Below the pieces are notes generated by a model. That model was not told the DNA's origin. It searched no databases and saw only the letters and a program-made list of their open reading frames with translations. From the NCBI RefSeq assembly GCF_000208745.1, contig NC_030859.1, positions 10,048,203 to 10,112,202 on the forward strand: a stretch of 64,000 bases of DNA, in the 5' to 3' direction. Both the position numbers and the translations under genes were made by a program. Shown here piece after piece: positions 11,246-24,648 of the stretch (the stretch's first letter is position 1; each line of letters opens with the position of its first letter). This stretch comes from Theobroma cacao. Lineage: Eukaryota > Streptophyta > Magnoliopsida > Malvales > Malvaceae.

Positions 11246-14205
11246 TGTAAAGCCCGACCTTATAAAATACTATTCATGACATACATGTGATGAAAGCATG
11301 ATTGCATGCTAGAAGAGTCTCGAAAAATTTACAAAAGTCGGTATTGCACCTAGAGGTACAATAAAGTTGATTTAATCCTCGAACTAGATCAAATAAGAAT
11401 TTTAAGGTGAAATTAAGAGTGTCACAGTCCAAGGATGACTCAAAATGGTAATTCAGAGTTTGAGGATCAATTTGGAGTCAAACCGAAATTTTCACTATCT
11501 AGGGAAAAAATGGTCATTTGCCGCTTGGGGACGAAATGGTAATTTTAAAAAATATTTATTTGTCCCCATTTGACTTATTGGAGTATAATTTGACTTATTG
11601 GAGTATGATTTGAGGTTTAGAAGTGAAAAATTTTAATTTCGGTATAATTTGGAGTAAAAGGGTAAAGTGGTAATTTTACCACTCTAGGGGCAAAATTGTA
11701 ATTTTCCACCATCAGGACATTTTTTCCAGCACATGGTCTTCCTTTATCTTCATCTTTGACCCTTGACTAATCATGTGGTGGAGATAAAATGTTTAAAGTT
11801 TTAAAATTTTAAAAATGGACTAATAAGAAAATGTCATGTGTCAAGCTTAGGATATTTTATTATTTAACTAAAAAATCAGCATAAATCAGCCCATTACTCT
11901 CCAAATATTCGGCCAAGCAAGGAAGAGAGAGAAAGAAAGGAAGAACAAACCCTAGGTGAGGAATTTCAAGAGAAAAAGTGTGGAAAATCAAGGAAAACAA
12001 GTGAAAAAGGTAGGATTTTTCAACTTAAGCTTGAAATCTATTTTCCTTAAGCATTTCTCCTTATTTTCCATGCTTAAATTACATGTTTTTATGATGAATT
12101 GTTGGCTGATCAAAATGGGTTAGGAGAGAGAAAGTTGTTAGATTAATTTGATTTTAAGTTATGTTAGTGTTTTTAGTTAGTTTAGCATATTTAGAAACAA
12201 AACAACAAGAAAAGAATTTATTTTCTCCCACAACCATTAATGGCTGAATTTACCATGTATTAAGTGAGGATGAGTTTGATTTTATTCTAGGAGAATTGGT
12301 TAAGGAATAATGAATTATGAGCCTAGAAAAATAATGGGAATTTTCGGAGCAAAAATATGAATTTTTACCCATTAAGGGTATTTTCGTAATTTGTTGTCGA
12401 GACTGATAATTTGCACCACACTGAGGGACATGAAGTCAATTTGGGTGCAATTGAGGTATAGAAACTGAAAAAAATTAATTTGGGATTAAATTGGACTCGT
12501 TAGTAATTTAATCTAGTGATAAGATGAATTAGGCCAATATCGGGTTTAGATAGTTACCAGTGTATTTTTGCATTCCATATTATGCATTAATAGTCTAAAT
12601 TAGTTTAATTTCAATTTAGTACGAATGTAGTGAACTTCTCAATTTTATACTGTGTCAAGGTGGTGAGTCTTCCGATAAAGATAAGAAAATTGCATCCGAG
12701 GACCAGTACACAGAGTGCGTCGAAAGTCTGCATTCTAGACATTGTGAGTAAACTTACTGTCATTTTAATTATCTAGGGTGGGTTTTAGATGATTTCATGA
12801 ATTCTATGGAAAAAAAAATTTTAAAAAGTAAATTTTCATGTTTTATGAATAAATGTGTTTCAATGAAATTAAATTATAAATTATTTTGAAATTAATAGTG
12901 ATTTTGAAAAATAGAGTACACGGAGACTGTTAATTGTGGCAATTTGATTGTTTAAATTGATTGGCTTATGATAAATTGGGCATGATTGGCTAGTTGACAA
13001 TTGTATTGAAATGCGAATTGTTTGATTGCCTTGAAAGACTGTGAATTACAAAATTGCCATATCATGTTATTGAGTTTTATTGTATGGTGGATTATATATA
13101 TTAATTAATCACTGCAGTAGGGGGTTTCTGTGGACTAGCCTTTTAGAGGGGCATAGTAAACCCCATTATATTCTTACCTCGAACGAAGAGGCGTGTAGGG
13201 TATCTCCTGAGGTAAAGTTTAGAGTTCACTTCACGCTAAACCACCACGTGAGGGGGAACTCAGCCAACGCCAAGAAATGGCTATGTTTTCAAAACAAAAA
13301 ATATGATTTATGTGAAATGTGAATTTTAATAGCCTTGGCGGTCTCGATAGGATGCCTATGCCAAGGTGTTCTTGAGAATGAATTTATGGCACAAGTCTAG
13401 TTTCTATGAAATTCATAAGCCTCTTTACATATTTTAAATGAAATGTATTTTTATGCTGAGACCCAGTTTACGATGATTTATTTTGTTGTCTCCATGTACT
13501 CAACTTTAGATATTTATGATGATGTCTATTTACTCATTGGGATTTTATAATCTCACCACCCTCATTTCCATCCATTTCAGGTTCAGTATAGGCTATAGAT
13601 AGCTGATCTCATCGAGGACTACTGTTGGATTTGCATTTTCCAAACCGTAGGTTCACAGTTCTCTTTACTTTTGTTCATTCAGGGGCTCTCTTGTTATTAT
13701 AAATTAAATTAAATATTTTGGCTTACTGTATTACAGTATGTATAAATTTATTTAGCTTTTACGCTCTAAAAAAATTATTCACGTATAACTTTATAAATAT
13801 TGTTTTATAAGAAAATAGAATATTTTACTTAATATTTCTTTTATTTTCTTATTATATTCAAATAACCTTAATTTCGTTTTAAATGAAGATTTTAGACTTT
13901 TAAACTCATTTTGATTATGAATTATGTCTTTTGTACTTGTATGTTACATTTTAGCCAGTTTCAAAGTTTTTGAGAAAAATGACCAAAATATCCCTGTGAG
14001 ACGAAAATTAATATTTTATTTGTTTTAAGTTGGAAACGGCTTAAAATCTTTTAGAACACGATATTTGACAATGGTTGCTCACAAGGGAACAAAGAAACTG
14101 ATAGTAAAGCCTTGCGGGGTTTCAGGTTGACATTCCGAGCAATGAGTGTCTACCGGGACACCGCGACGGTTGTCATGGGCTCGAGGGGAGTACCAGGTCG
14201 TGACA
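11246..14205 (+). mobile_element. LTR 1 of the chromovirus tandem (family A)
   Basis: TGTAAAGCCCGACC to GGTCGTGACA, about 2.96 kb, collinear with the LTRs at 19060 and 27113. It carries AAACCCTAG at 11947-11955, the GC-rich block at about 13100-13380 with the paired arms 13268-13284 and 13329-13340, and the GC-rich 3' end. It interrupts the Sirevirus protease. The left flank GCTCA is not repeated after LTR 3 (AATTG), so the outermost LTRs are not a simple insertion pair. Confidence 0.92.
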
Positions 14206-14212
14206 ATTCGAT

Positions 14213-14225
14213 TGGTATTAGAGCC
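14213..14225 (+). other. Primer-binding site of chromovirus body 1
   Basis: TGGTATTAGAGCC stands seven bases after LTR 1 and differs by one C-to-T change from the initiator tRNA-Met complement TGGTATCAGAGCC. Confidence 0.75.
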
Positions 14226-14391
14226 TTTGGTTTTAAAGATCAAAGTTTTTAGTTTTAAAGTTGTTTTAAAAATTTACAATATCAGTGTGGCCTCGGATTA
14301 AGTTATGTTAGGTTGGGTTAAATAGAATGCATGCATCTGCATATAGAGCCTAAGGTTACCTAAACTTGCTCGTATTCTTTTATAGATTATA

Positions 14392-15606
14392 ATGCTTCCT
14401 CGACGCGGACGCCCACCTCTCACTAGATCGGTTGGGAGGGGAAGAGGTCGTTCCCAACGTCATCAGCCAGATACAGTAGAGGAGGAATCAACTGCATCCA
14501 CCATTCGGGCTGCACCTGCTACTGAGCAGGCTGAGAGTCTTCCACATCTTCCACCTCCTCAGCCACCTACTGGTATTCCCGCCATGCTTACCGAGGCAGC
14601 ACAAGCATTCGCAGCTTTCTTTACTGCAATGGCTGGTCAAGCTCAGACTGGTCAAGTTCCAACTATAGTGCCTCAAACTACTCCTTTAGTTCCACCACCA
14701 GTACAGGATGTATCCATTTTTAAGAAGCTAAATGAGGCTAGACAGCTCAGTTGTGTGTCTTTCGCAGGTGAGTTGGATGCCACTATGGCAAAGGATTGGA
14801 TTAATCAGGTTTCAAAGACTCTCTTTGATATGGGATTAGATGACGACATGAAGCTGATGGTGGCTACGAGATTATTAGAGAAAAGGGCTCGTACTTGGTG
14901 GAATTTGGTGAAGTCCCGTTCCACTACTCCTCAAACATGGTCCGATTTTCTCAGGGAATTCGATGGTCAGTATTTCACTTATTTTCATCAGAAAGAAAAG
15001 AAGACATAATTTTTGAGTTTGAAACAGGGGAATCTAACTGTAGAGGAGTACAAGACTCGTTTTAACGAGTTGATGTTATATGTGCCAGATCTGGTGAAAT
15101 CTGAGCAGGATCAGGCTAGTTATTTCGAGGAAGGGCTCCATAATGAGATTAGAGAGCGAATGATAGTGATTGGTAGGGAGCCACATAAGGAGGTCGTACA
15201 TATAGCTTTACGGGCTGAGAAGCTCATGACTGAGAATAAGAGGATTCGAACTGAGTTTGCAAAAAGAAAGAATCCTAGTATGTCTTCTAGTCAGCCAGTA
15301 AAAAGAGGCAAGGACTCAGTGACTTCAGGGAGCACTACTTCTGTTTTTGTGACATCTCCTCGACCTCCATTTCCACCATCACAGCAGAGACCTTCGAGGT
15401 TTAGCAGATCTGCTATGACTGGTTCTGGGAAGAGTTTCGGAGGTTTTGAAATATGCAGAAATTATGGGAATTATCATAGTCGGCTATGTAGAGGGCCAAC
15501 AAGATGTTCCAAATGTGGACAGACGGGTCATATTAGGAGTAATTGCCCACGGTTAGGACGAGCCACTGTAGTTGCATTATCTCCACCAGCTCACACTGAT
15601 ATGTAG
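14392..15606 (+). pseudogene. Chromovirus gag, body 1 (decayed)
   Basis: The start ATG 14392 gives MLPRRGRPP, matching MPPRRGRPP in body 2. A Pro-rich N-terminal part is followed by the retrotransposon gag domain (about 14750-15180, with the TWW...W motif). A basic linker and a CX2CX4HX4C knuckle (CSKCGQTGHIRSNC, 15505-15546) come next; an upstream Cys/His cluster is also seen. TAA at 15007 and TAG at 15604 (CAG in body 2) interrupt the frame. The same frame continues into pol, so the ancestor had one gag-pol polyprotein without a frameshift. It would package element RNA. Confidence 0.9.
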
Positions 15607-16958
15607 AGGAGAGATTCTTTTGGGTTACCACCGAGACAAAGAGTAGCCATACGGTCCGGTGTGGAGAGTAATACCCCGACGCATTCACCTTCAAGACCAC
15701 AGACTCGTATTTCGACAAGAGTTTTCACTGTGACGGAAGATGAGGCACGGGTCCAACCTAGAGCAGTGACAGGTATTATGTCTTTATTTGATAAAGATGC
15801 TTATGTTTTGATAGATTCTGGCTTAGATAGATCTTATGTGAGTATTACATTTGCATCAATTGCTGATAGAAACCTGTCACCATTAGAGGGAGAAATTGTA
15901 GTGCATACCCCTCTAAGAGAACAATTGATTAGAAATACTTATTATGGATATTGTGGGGTAAGGGTAGGTGAGGAAGAATTTAGGGGTGACTTAATTCGTC
16001 TAGAGATCTTGGATTTTGATTTAATATTGGGTATGGACTGGTTAACTGCACATCGAGCGAATGTGGATTGTTTTCGAAAAGAAGTTGTTCTTCGAAATTC
16101 GGAGGAAGTAGAGATTGTGTTTGTAGGGGAACGTCGAGTATTACCATCTTATGTAATCTCGGACATCAAAGCTTCGAAATTAGTGCAAAAAGGGTATCTG
16201 GCTTATTTGGCATACGTGATTGATACTTCAAAGAGGGAGCCTAGGTTAGAGGATGTCCCAATAGTAAGTGAGTTTCCTGATGTATTTCCTGATGATTTAG
16301 CGGGACTACCTCTTGATCGAGAGCTTGAGTTCCCTATTGATTTACTTTCGAGTACGACACCTATTTCTATTCCTCCATATAGAATGGCTCCGGCAGAGTT
16401 GAAGGAATTGAAAGTCCAGTTGCAAGATTTGGTGGATAAAGGTTTCATTCGCCCTAGCATTTCTCTTTCAGGAGCACTAGTCCTATTTGTAAAGAAGAAG
16501 GATGGCACTCTTCAATTATGTATCGATTACCGTCAGCTGAATCGAGTGACCATCAAGAATAAATACCCTTTACCTCGGATAGATGATCTTTTTGATCAAT
16601 TACGAGGTGCTATGGTATTCTCTAAGATTGATTTGAGATCTGGGTACTATTAGTTGAGGATTAAGGAGCTGGATGTACGCAAGACTGCCTTCAGGATGCG
16701 TTTTGGGCATTATGAGTTTCTAGTGATGCCGTTTGGTTTGACTAATGCTGTGGCAGTTTTTATGGATCTTATGAATAGGTTGTTCCATCCATACTTGGAT
16801 AAGTTTGTGATAGTATTCATAGATGACATCCTGGTTTATTCGAAGAATGATGATGAACATACTGTCCATTTGCACATTGTGTTGCAAACTTTGCGTGAGA
16901 GGCAACTCTATGCCAAGTTCTCTAAATGTGAATTCTGGTTGAAGAAAGTGATTTTCTT

Positions 16959-17476
16959 GGGACATGTGGTGTCCGGAGTTGGAATTTATGTCGATCCTAA
17001 GAAGATTAAGGCAATCTTGCAATGGGAGCAATCGAGAACGGTAACTGAGATTCGTAGTTTCATTGGCTTAGTTGGTTATTATCGGAGATTTGTTTAGGGA
17101 TTTTTTTTTATAGCAGCTCCTCTGACTCGTTAGACTCGTAAAGGAGTTAAGTATGAGTGCGATGATGTTTGTGAGAATCGATTCCAGGAGCTAAAGAACC
17201 GGTTAATCTCCGCTCCCNGGGACATGTGGTGTCCGGAGTTGGAATTTATGTCGATCCTAAGAAGATTGAGGCAATCTTGCAATGGGAGCAATCGAGAACG
17301 GTAACTGAGATTCGTAGTTTCATTGGCTTAGTTGGTTATTACCGGAGATTTATTTAGGGATTTTCTTTGATAGCAGCTCCTCTGACTCGTTAGACTCGTA
17401 AAGGAGTTAAGTATGAGTGCGATGATGTTTGTGAGAATTGATTTCAGGAGCTAAAGAACCGGTTAACCTCCGCTCT
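16959..17476 (+). repeat. Tandem duplication of 3' RT segment joined by a single N
   Basis: The segment 16959-17216 recurs at 17219-17476, beginning GGGACATGTGGTGTCC in both, with several substitutions between the copies. The join is the lone N at 17218. A single N at a duplication boundary suggests two partly overlapping sequences abutted during assembly rather than a biological tandem. Confidence 0.85.
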
Positions 17477-18545
17477 CATTTCGTCATGAGACTTTCATTG
17501 TTGAATCAGATCAGAGAATTGCAGAAATATGATGATTGGTTGAAATGGGAAGTTCAAAAGTTGCAAGATGGAGAAACTAGTGAGTTTAGACTCAACGATG
17601 ATGGTACTTTGATGCTTAGAGACCGAATTTGTGTCCCTAAGGATGATTAGTTGAGACGAGCTATTTTGGAGGAAGCTCATTCTTTCGCCTACTCTTTACA
17701 TCCCGGAAGCACCAAGATGTATTGCACTATTAAAGAAAGTTATTGGTGGCCGAGTATGAAACGAGACATAGCAGAGTTTGTAGTGAAATGTCTCACATGC
17801 CAATAGATTAAGGCGGAGCATCAAAAACCGTCAAGTACTATTCAACCTTTACCGATTTCTGAATGGAAGTAGGAACACGTGACTATGGACTTTGTATTGG
17901 GTTTGCCACGGACACAAAGTGGGAAGGATGTTATTTGGGTGATTGTGGATAGATTTACTAAGTCCGCCCATTTCTTGGCTATCCATAGCACGTATTCTAT
18001 TGAGAGGCTGGCAAGACTTTATATAGATGAGGTTGTGAGATTGCATAGAGTTCCAGTTTCTATTGTGTCAGATTGAGACCCTCGGTTTACTTCTCGATTT
18101 TGGCTGAAATTTCAGGAAGCTCTTGGAACTAAATTGAGATTTAGTACTACCTTTCATCCGCAGACAGATGGTCAATTTGAGAGAACTATTCAGACCTTGG
18201 AAGATATGTTACGGGCTTGTGTCATTGACTTTATTGGGAGTTGGGACAGACACTTGCCATTGGTGGAGTTCGCGTATAATAACAATTTTCAGTCTAGTAT
18301 TAGAATGGCACCATACGAGGCTCTGTATGAAAGGAAGTGTCGAACTCCTCTCTGTTGGGATGAAGTAGGTGAGAGGAAATTGGTGAATGTGGAATTGATT
18401 GATCTAACAAATGATAAGGTCAAGGTTATCCGAGAGCGGTTAAAGACAACTCAAGATAGGCAGAAGAATTATTCGGATAAACGAAGGAAAGATTTGGAGT
18501 TTGAAGTCGACGATAAAGTTTTTCTTAAGGTTTCTCCTTGAAAAG

Positions 18546-18628
18546 GTAATAATTTGAAAATTCCAAGTATTAAATCTTATTTGATTATACTATTATGATA
18601 ATTTGTGATATTTATTGGATGATGAAAG
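18546..18628 (+). other. 83-bp intron-like insertion in pol, body 1
   Basis: The insertion starts GTAATAATTTG and ends GATGAAAG. Removing it restores the integrase-chromodomain linker K-G-V-I-R-F in frame. It is AT-rich, has in-frame stops and a length not divisible by three. GAAAGGT-like repeats bound it (here the left copy is decayed to AAAAGGT). The same insertion, also 83 bp, is in body 2 at 26600-26682. Confidence 0.7.
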
Positions 18629-19045
18629 GTGTGATTCGATTCGCGAAGAGGGGAAAGCTCAATCCAAGATACATTGGACCCTTTCGTATCATTGAAAGGA
18701 TTGGGCTAGTGGCTTATAGACTTGAATTACCCCCAGAGTTAGATCGGATTCATAATGTCTTCCACGTCTCGATGTTGAAAAAGTATGTTTTCGATCCCTC
18801 TCACATTTTAGAGACACCTCCCATTGAGTTGCATGAGGATTTGAAGTTCGAGGTGCAGCCTGTACGTATTCTAGATCGAAAGGATCGAGTGCTAAGGAAC
18901 AAGAGCATTCCAATGGTGAAAGTATTGCGGAAGAATGCTCGAATGGAGGAGATGACATGGGAAGCCGAGGGCCAGATGAGAAACCAATATCCATATCTTT
19001 TCTTCGAATCTGGTAAGTGAAATTTTGAGGCCAAAATTTTATTTT

Positions 19046-19059
19046 AAGGGGGGTAGTGC
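19046..19059 (+). other. Polypurine tract of body 1
   Basis: AAGGGGGGTAGTGC lies directly before LTR 2 and is identical before LTR 3, as expected for the plus-strand primer site of an LTR retrotransposon. Confidence 0.8.
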
Positions 19060-22015
19060 TGTAAAGCCCGACCTTATTAAATACTATTCATGACGTACAT
19101 GTGATGATAGCATGATTGTATGCTAGGAGAGTCCCGAAAAATTTACCAAAGTCGGTATTGTACCTAGAGGTACAACAAAGTTGATTTAATCATCGAACTA
19201 GATCAAATAGGAATTTTAAGGTGAGATTAAGATCGTCACAATCCAAGGATGACTCAAAATGGTAATTCGGAGATTGAGGATCAATTTGGAGTCGAATCGA
19301 AATTTTCACTATCCAGGGGCAAAATGGTCATTTGCCAACTGAGGACAAAATGAAATATTTAGAAAAGATTTTTTTGACCCCATTTGACTTATTGGAGTAT
19401 AATTTGACTTATTGGAGTATGATTTGAGGTTTAGAAGTGAAAAATTTTAATTTCGGTGTAATTTGGAGTAAAAGGGTAAAATGGTAATTTTGCCAACCCA
19501 GGGGAAAATTGTAATTTTCCACCATCAGGACATTTTTTCCAGCACATGGTCTTCCTTTATCTTCATCTTTGTCCCTTGATTAATCATGTGGTGGAGATAA
19601 AATGTTTAAATTTTTAAAATTTTAAAAATGGACCAATAAGAAAATGCCATGTGTCAAGCTTGCGATATTTTATTATTTAACTAAAAAAATCAACATAAAT
19701 CAGCCCATTACTCTCCAAATATTCGGCCAAGCAAGGAAGCGAGAGAAAGAGAGGAAAAACAAACCCTAGGTGAGGAATTTCAAGAGAAAAAGTGTGGAAA
19801 ATCAAGGAACACAAGTGAAAAAGGTAGGATTTTTTAACTTAAGCTTGAAATCTATTTTCCTTAAGCATTTCTCCTTATTTTCCATGCTTAAATTACATGT
19901 TTTTATGATGAATTGTTGGCTGATCAAAATGGGTTAGGAGAGAGAAAGTTATTAGATTAATTTGATTTTAAGTTATGTTAGTGTTTTTAGTTAGTTTAGC
20001 ATATTTAGAAACAGAACAATAAGAAAAGAATTTATTTTCTCCCACAACCATTAATGGCCGAATTTACCATGTATGAGTGAGGATGAGTTTGATTTTTATT
20101 CTAGGAGAATTGGTTAAGAAATGATGAATTATGAGCCTAGAAAAATAATGAGAATTTTCGGAGCAAAAATATGAATTTTTACCCATTAGGGGTATTTTCG
20201 TAATTTGCCATCAAAACTGATAATTTGCACCACACTGAGGGACATCAAGTCAATTTGGGTGCAATTGAGGTATAGAAACTGAAAAAAATTAATTTGGGAT
20301 TAAATTGGACTTGTTAGTAATTTAATCGGGTGATAAGACGAATTAGGCCAATACTGAGTTTAGATAGTTACCAGTGCATTTTTGCATTCAATATTATGCA
20401 TTAGTAGTCTAAATTAGTTTAATTTCAATTTAGTACCAATGTAGTGAATTTCTCGATTTTGTACTATGTCAAGGTGGTGAGTCCTCCGATAAAGGCAAGG
20501 AAATTGCATCCGAGGACCAGTAGACAGGGTGCGTCGAAAGTCTGCATTCTAGACATTTTGAGTAAACTTACTGTCATTTGAATTATCTAGGGTGGTTTTT
20601 AGATGATTTCATGAATTCTATGGAAAAAGAAATTTAAAAAGGTAAATTTTCATGTTTTATGAATAAATGTGTTTCAATGAAATTAAATTATAAATTGTTT
20701 TGAAATTAATAGTGATTTTGAAAAATAGAGTACACGGAGACTGTTAATTGTGGTAATTTGATTGTTTAAATTGATTGGCTTGTGATAAATCGGGCATGAT
20801 TGGCTAATTGGCAATTGTATTGAAATGCAAATTGTTTGATTGCCTTGAAAGATTGTGAATTACAAAATTGTCATATCATGTTATTGAGTTTTATTGTATG
20901 GTGGATTATATATATTAATTAATCACTGTAGTAGAGGGTTTCTGTGGACCAGCCTTTTACAGGGGCATAGTAAACCTCATTATATTCTTACCTCGAACGG
21001 AGAGGCGCGTAGGGTATCTCTTGGGGTAAATCTTGGGGTTCACTTCACACCAAACCACCACGTGAGAGGGAACTTAGCCAACGCCAAGGAATGGCTATGT
21101 TTTCAAAACAAAAACATGATTTATGTGAAATGTGAATTTTAATAGCCTTGGCGGTCTCGGTAGGATGCCTAGGCCAAGGTGTCCCCGAGAATCGATTTAT
21201 GGCACAAGCTTAGTTTTTATGAGATTCATAAGCCTCTTTACATATTTTAAATGAACTGTATTCTTATGTTGTGACCCAATTTATGATGATTTATTTTATT
21301 GTCTCCATGTACTCAACTCTAGATATTTATGATGATGTCTGTTTACTCATTGAGATTTTATAACCTCACCACCCTCCTTTCCACCCATTTTAGGTTCAGT
21401 ATAGGTTGTAGATAGCTGATCTCATCGAGGACTACCGTTGGTTCTGCATTTTTCAAACCGTAGGTTCACAGTCCTCTTTACTTTTGTTTATTTAGAGGCC
21501 CTCTTGCTATTATAAATTAAATTAAATATTTTGGTTTACTGTATTACAATATGTATAAATTTATTTAGCTTTTGCGCTATAAAATTATTCACGTATAACT
21601 CTATAAATATTGGTTTATAAGAAAATAGAATATTTTACTTAATATTTCTTTTATTTTCTTATTATATTCAAATAACTGTAATTTCGTTTTAAATGAAGAT
21701 TTTAGACTTTTAAACTCATTTTGAATATGAATTATGTGTTTTGTACTTGTATATTACGTTTAGCCAGTTTCGAAAATTTTGAAAAAAAATTTACCAAAAT
21801 ACCCTTATGAGACAAAAATTAATATTTTATTTATTTTTAGTTGGAAACAGTTTAAATCTTTTAAAACACGATATTTGACAATGGTTGCTCACAAGGGAAA
21901 TGAGAAACTGATAGTAAAGCCTTGTGGGGTTTCGGGTTAACATTTCGGGCAATGAGTGTCTACCGGGATACCGCTGCGGTTGTCACGGGCTCGAGGGGAG
22001 TACCGAGTCGTGAGA
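19060..22015 (+). mobile_element. LTR 2, shared middle LTR of the chromovirus tandem
   Basis: The LTR is about 2.96 kb, TGTAAAGCCCGACC to GAGTCGTGAGA; the usual terminal TGACA has become TGAGA. It serves as 3' LTR of body 1 (polypurine tract at its left) and as 5' LTR of body 2 (decayed primer site at its right). AAACCCTAG is at 19761-19769; the hairpin arms are at 21082-21098 and 21142-21153. Confidence 0.92.
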
Positions 22016-22022
22016 ATTCGAT

Positions 22023-22036
22023 TAGTATAAGAGCTT
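22023..22036 (+). other. Decayed primer-binding site of body 2
   Basis: TAGTATAAGAGC corresponds in position to TGGTATTAGAGC of body 1 but has further changes. It is placed by alignment of the two bodies. Confidence 0.55.
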
Positions 22037-22169
22037 TTGGTTTTAAAGTTATTTTAAAAACTACAGTGTCAATGTGGCCCCAAGGTAGATTAGATTAAGT
22101 TAAATGCATATAGTTGCATATAGAACTTAAAGTCATCTAAGTTTGTTATGTCTTTTCTTATAGATCATC

Positions 22170-23534
22170 ATGCCTCCTCGACGTGGACGCCCACCCCTCT
22201 CTAGACCAGTCGAGAGGGGAAGAGGTCGCACTCCACATAATCAGCCAGATCCTGTAGAGGGGGAATCAGCTGCGTCTACTCTTCGGGCAGCACCTGCTGT
22301 TGAACCGACTGGGACTCTTCCACATCCTCCACCTCCTCAGCCACCTACTGGTATTCCCACCATGCCTACCGAGGCAAGACAAGCATTGGCAGCTTTCTTT
22401 ACCGCAATGGCTGGTCAAGCTCAAATTGGTCAAGTTCCACCTATAGTGCCTCCAACTACTCCTTTAGTTCCACCACCAGTGCAGGATGTATCCATTTCTA
22501 AGAAGCTAAAGGAGGCTAGACAGCTTGGTTGTGTGTCTTTCGCTGGTGAGTTGGATGCCACTGTGGCAAAGGACTGGATTAATCAGGTTTCAGAGACTCT
22601 CTCTGATATGGGATTAGATGACGACATGAAGCTGATGGTGGCTACAAGATTATTAGAGAAGAGGGCTCGTACCTGGTGGAATTCGGTGAAGTCCCGTTCC
22701 ACTACTCCTCAAACATGGTCCGATTTTCTCAGGAAATTCGATGGTCAATATTTCACTTATTTTCATCAGAAAGAAAAGAAGAGAGAATTTTTGAGTTTGA
22801 AACAAGGGAATCTAATTGTAGAGGAGTACGAGACTCGTTTTAACGAGTTGATGTTATATGTGCCGGATCTGGTGAAATCTGAGCAAGATCAGGCCAGCTA
22901 TTTCGAGGAAGGGCTCCGTAATGAGAGTAGAGAGTGAATGACAGTGACTGGTAGAGAGCCACATAAGGAGATGGTACAGATGGCTTTACGGGCTGAGAAG
23001 CTCGCGACTGAGAATAGGAAGATTTGGACTGAGTTTGCAAAAAAGAGGAATCCTGGTATGTCTTCTAGTCAACCAGTAAAAAGAGGCAAGGACTCAACGA
23101 CTTCAGGGAGCACTACTTCTGTTTTCGTGACATCTCTTCGACCTCTATTTCCACCATCACAACAGAGACCTTCGAGGTTTAGCAGATCTACTATGACTGG
23201 TTCTGGGAAGAGTTCCGGAGGTTTTGATAGATGCAGAAATTGTGGAAATTATCATGTTGGGCTGTGTAGGGGGCTTGCATTATGTTTTCTTTATGGTCAG
23301 CCGAGTCATATTAGGAGTAATTGCCCACGGTTAGGACGAGCCACTGTAGCTGCATCATCTCCACCAGCTCGTACTGATATGCAGAGGAGAGATTCTTTTG
23401 GGTTACCACCGAGACAAGGAGTAGCCATACGGTTCGGTGTGGAGAGTAATACCCCGGAGCATCCACCTTCGAGACCACAGACTCGTACTTCGACAAGAGT
23501 TTTCGCTGTGACAGAAGATGAGGCACAGGGTCTT
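22170..23534 (+). pseudogene. Chromovirus gag, body 2 (decayed)
   Basis: ATG 22170 gives MPPRRGRPP. The gag domain (about 22530-22940) is better preserved than in body 1: the stop at 15007 of body 1 is absent here. A TGA at 22935 replaces CGA. The zinc knuckle is damaged: CFLYGQPSHIRSNC has Tyr in place of the second Cys. Near 23525 one extra base relative to body 1 shifts the frame before the protease. Product and role as in body 1. Confidence 0.9.
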
Positions 23535-23940
23535 ACCTGGAGCAGTGACAGGTATTATGTCTTTATTTGATAAAAATGCTTATGTTTTGATAGATTCTGG
23601 CTCAGATAGATCTTATGTGAGTACGACATTTGCATCAATTGCTGATAGAAACCTGTCACCATTAGAGGGAGAAATTATAGTGCATACCCCTTTAGGAGAA
23701 CAGTTGATTAGAAATACTTGTTATAGAGACTGTGGGGTAAGGGTAGGTGAGGAAGAATTTAGGGGTGACTTAATTCCTCTAGAGATCTTGGATTTTGATT
23801 TAATATTGGGTATGGACTGGTTAACTGCACATCGAGCGAATGTGGATTGTTTTCGAAAAGAAGTTGTTCTTCGAAATTCGGAGGAAGTAGAGATTGTGTT
23901 TGTAGGGGAACGTCGAGTATTACCATCTTATGTAATCTCG

Positions 23941-24648
23941 NNNNNNNNNNNNNNNNNNNNNNNNNNNNNNNNNNNNNNNNNNNNNNNNNNNNNNNNNNNN
24001 NNNNNNNNNNNNNNNNNNNNNNNNNNNNNNNNNNNNNNNNNNNNNNNNNNNNNNNNNNNNNNNNNNNNNNNNNNNNNNNNNNNNNNNNNNNNNNNNNNNN
24101 NNNNNNNNNNNNNNNNNNNNNNNNNNNNNNNNNNNNNNNNNNNNNNNNNNNNNNNNNNNNNNNNNNNNNNNNNNNNNNNNNNNNNNNNNNNNNNNNNNNN
24201 NNNNNNNNNNNNNNNNNNNNNNNNNNNNNNNNNNNNNNNNNNNNNNNNNNNNNNNNNNNNNNNNNNNNNNNNNNNNNNNNNNNNNNNNNNNNNNNNNNNN
24301 NNNNNNNNNNNNNNNNNNNNNNNNNNNNNNNNNNNNNNNNNNNNNNNNNNNNNNNNNNNNNNNNNNNNNNNNNNNNNNNNNNNNNNNNNNNNNNNNNNNN
24401 NNNNNNNNNNNNNNNNNNNNNNNNNNNNNNNNNNNNNNNNNNNNNNNNNNNNNNNNNNNNNNNNNNNNNNNNNNNNNNNNNNNNNNNNNNNNNNNNNNNN
24501 NNNNNNNNNNNNNNNNNNNNNNNNNNNNNNNNNNNNNNNNNNNNNNNNNNNNNNNNNNNNNNNNNNNNNNNNNNNNNNNNNNNNNNNNNNNNNNNNNNNN
24601 NNNNNNNNNNNNNNNNNNNNNNNNNNNNNNNNNNNNNNNNNNNNNNNN
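23941..24648. other. Assembly gap (708 N)
   Basis: Unresolved bases inside pol of body 2. By alignment with body 1 the gap replaces about 660 bp covering the protease end and the RT palm up to the catalytic aspartates. Translations across it are meaningless. Confidence 0.99.

Larger units (their letters stand above)
15661..19020 (+). pseudogene. Chromovirus pol, body 1 (decayed; RNase H missing)
   Basis: Domains in order: retropepsin with DSG (about 15814; DSGLD against DSGSD in body 2) and LGMDWL near 16030; reverse transcriptase 16360-17090 with the catalytic FIDD at 16816-16827; integrase zinc-binding region 17690-17810; integrase core 17876-18420 with TMDF, IVSD and the Glu of GQFERT; and a C-terminal chromodomain-like segment 18850-19017. 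The chromodomain and the LTR size point to Tekay/Del chromoviruses. Stops lie at 16651, 17095, 17648, 17804, 17870, 18074 and 18539. A segment of about 258 bp is duplicated around the N at 17218, and the RNase H region present in body 2 is deleted near 17476. An 83-bp GT-AG insertion lies at 18546-18628. The gene is dead. Confidence 0.9.
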
